Source: a virus
Length of the DNA: 64,000 nucleotides
Reading direction: 5' to 3' (one strand)
IMG/VR virus record: IMGVR_UViG_3300027659_000022
Location: 22,366 to 86,365 of that record
The notes under the pieces were generated by a model, which was not told the origin of the DNA, made no database searches, and saw only the letters and a program-made list of their open reading frames with translations. This document shows positions 63,656 through 64,000 of this stretch, piece by piece. Position 1 is the stretch's first letter. Each line of letters begins with the position of its first letter. The position numbers and the translations under genes are program-made.

Positions 63656-64000
63656 ATGCGAGCCAAAGAGTTTATAACTGAGCGAGAAATGCCCGAACGC
63701 AAGAGTCGGGCTATGTCCACTTCCTATCATTTTCCTACTATGCCTAGCAGTGATGCTTATCAGGCCTATAGATTTGGATTGGCCATGGCCGATCACAAAA
63801 CCCACAGCAACTACGGTCCCTCTGCTCAACATGCTGTGATTGTGGCATATACTGAAGAAGAAGAAGAAATCATCAAAGGCGCTGAATCGGAGACGGGACA
63901 CAAAGGTAAATTACTTGCTGATAGTGGTAGTCGCGAGCCTAAATCCACAGAAACACAGAGTCCTGTGGCCAAGCCTAAACGCAATCGCTACGGAGTTTGA
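63656..64000 (+). CDS. Protein with capsid-targeting-like N terminus
   Basis: This 114-residue protein begins M-R-A-K-E-F-I-T-E-R-E, close to the T4-like capsid-targeting peptide (M-K-T-x-x-E-F-I-x-E). The central part has F-P-T-M-P-S-S-D-A-Y-Q-A-Y-R-F-G near residues 27-42 and V-I-V-A-Y-T-E-E-E-E-E near 61-71. The C terminus is Lys/Ser-rich with K-P-K-R-N-R-Y-G-V. If the leader is functional, the protein is packaged in the head. It ends with TGA exactly at the last base of the window. Confidence 0.55.
   Translation: MRAKEFITEREMPERKSRAMSTSYHFPTMPSSDAYQAYRFGLAMADHKTHSNYGPSAQHAVIVAYTEEEEEIIKGAESETGHKGKLLADSGSREPKSTETQSPVAKPKRNRYGV

Noticed and set aside
1-64000. tRNA genes, CRISPR arrays, integrase, photosynthesis genes
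   Set aside because: I looked in the intergenic gaps and gene products and found none; the largest gap is 163 bases and holds the gp32 control region.

Overview
The window is a gap-poor, almost fully coding stretch of a T4-like myovirus genome. It resembles the phages of marine or freshwater bacterioplankton (the cyanophage and pelagiphage type) more than enteric T4 itself. This rests on recognisable T4 orthologues (gp4, gp13, gp14, gp15, gp16, gp17, gp18, gp19, gp32, UvsX, UvsY, UvsW, gp41, gp61, a gp1-type dNMP kinase and probably gp62), on T4-type late promoters (TAAATA cores), on many short overlapping genes, and on conserved small proteins I associate with marine T4-like phages. No tRNA, photosynthesis gene, integrase or CRISPR array is visible, so the host cannot be named from this window. 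The first gene is cut at its 5' end by the window edge; the last gene ends exactly at base 64000.

Layout: (1) 1-12387, adhesion and tail-fibre region: a giant fibre with a propeller-like repeat block, then an overlapping array of nine small paralogous fibre proteins with two chaperone-like genes between them. (2) 12446-15053, a methyltransferase-like protein, a flavin-dependent tryptophan-halogenase homologue and a 2-oxoglutarate/Fe(II) oxygenase. (3) 15148-17190, a collagen-like fibre ending in a cupredoxin-like domain. (4) 17202-34832, virion assembly: gp15 and gp14 on the minus strand, gp13 divergent, dNMP kinase, an antisense HNH gene, sheath, tube, head completion, small terminase, capsid-targeted proteins and large terminase. 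(5) 34996-37800, recombination: gp32, UvsX, a small acidic protein, UvsY. (6) 37797-47334, a first glycan island: epimerase, nucleotidyltransferase-cupin fusion, glycosyltransferases, six members of one putative transferase family, and an FkbM methyltransferase. (7) 47366-49997, an unknown protein plus UvsW. (8) 49994-54492, a visibly AT-rich second glycan island: three FkbM methyltransferases, cupin, glycosyltransferase, GDP-mannose dehydratase. (9) 54495-64000, replication: probable clamp-loader small subunit, zinc-finger protein, a miniature DnaE-like protein, a second oxygenase, primase gp61, a 38-residue protein, an SGNH hydrolase-like protein, a NodU-type carbamoyltransferase, helicase gp41 and a capsid-targeting-like protein.

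Regulation is unusually readable. Six good sigma70-type promoters, all with exactly 17-base spacers, lie before replication, recombination and nucleotide genes. TAAATA late promoters precede structural genes and, unexpectedly, the glycan islands. At seven genes the late core lies exactly five bases before the ATG, and at three further genes the sigma70 -10 box lies five or six bases before the ATG, which predicts leaderless or nearly leaderless mRNAs.

The most interesting items are the tandem fibre array with shared DNA blocks, the six-member putative transferase family, the 192-residue DnaE-palm-like protein that keeps all three expected catalytic aspartates, the halogenase/oxygenase pair, the cupredoxin-tipped fibre and the fixed-spacing leaderless promoters. 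All function calls come from reading the sequence and recalling families; no database search was run.
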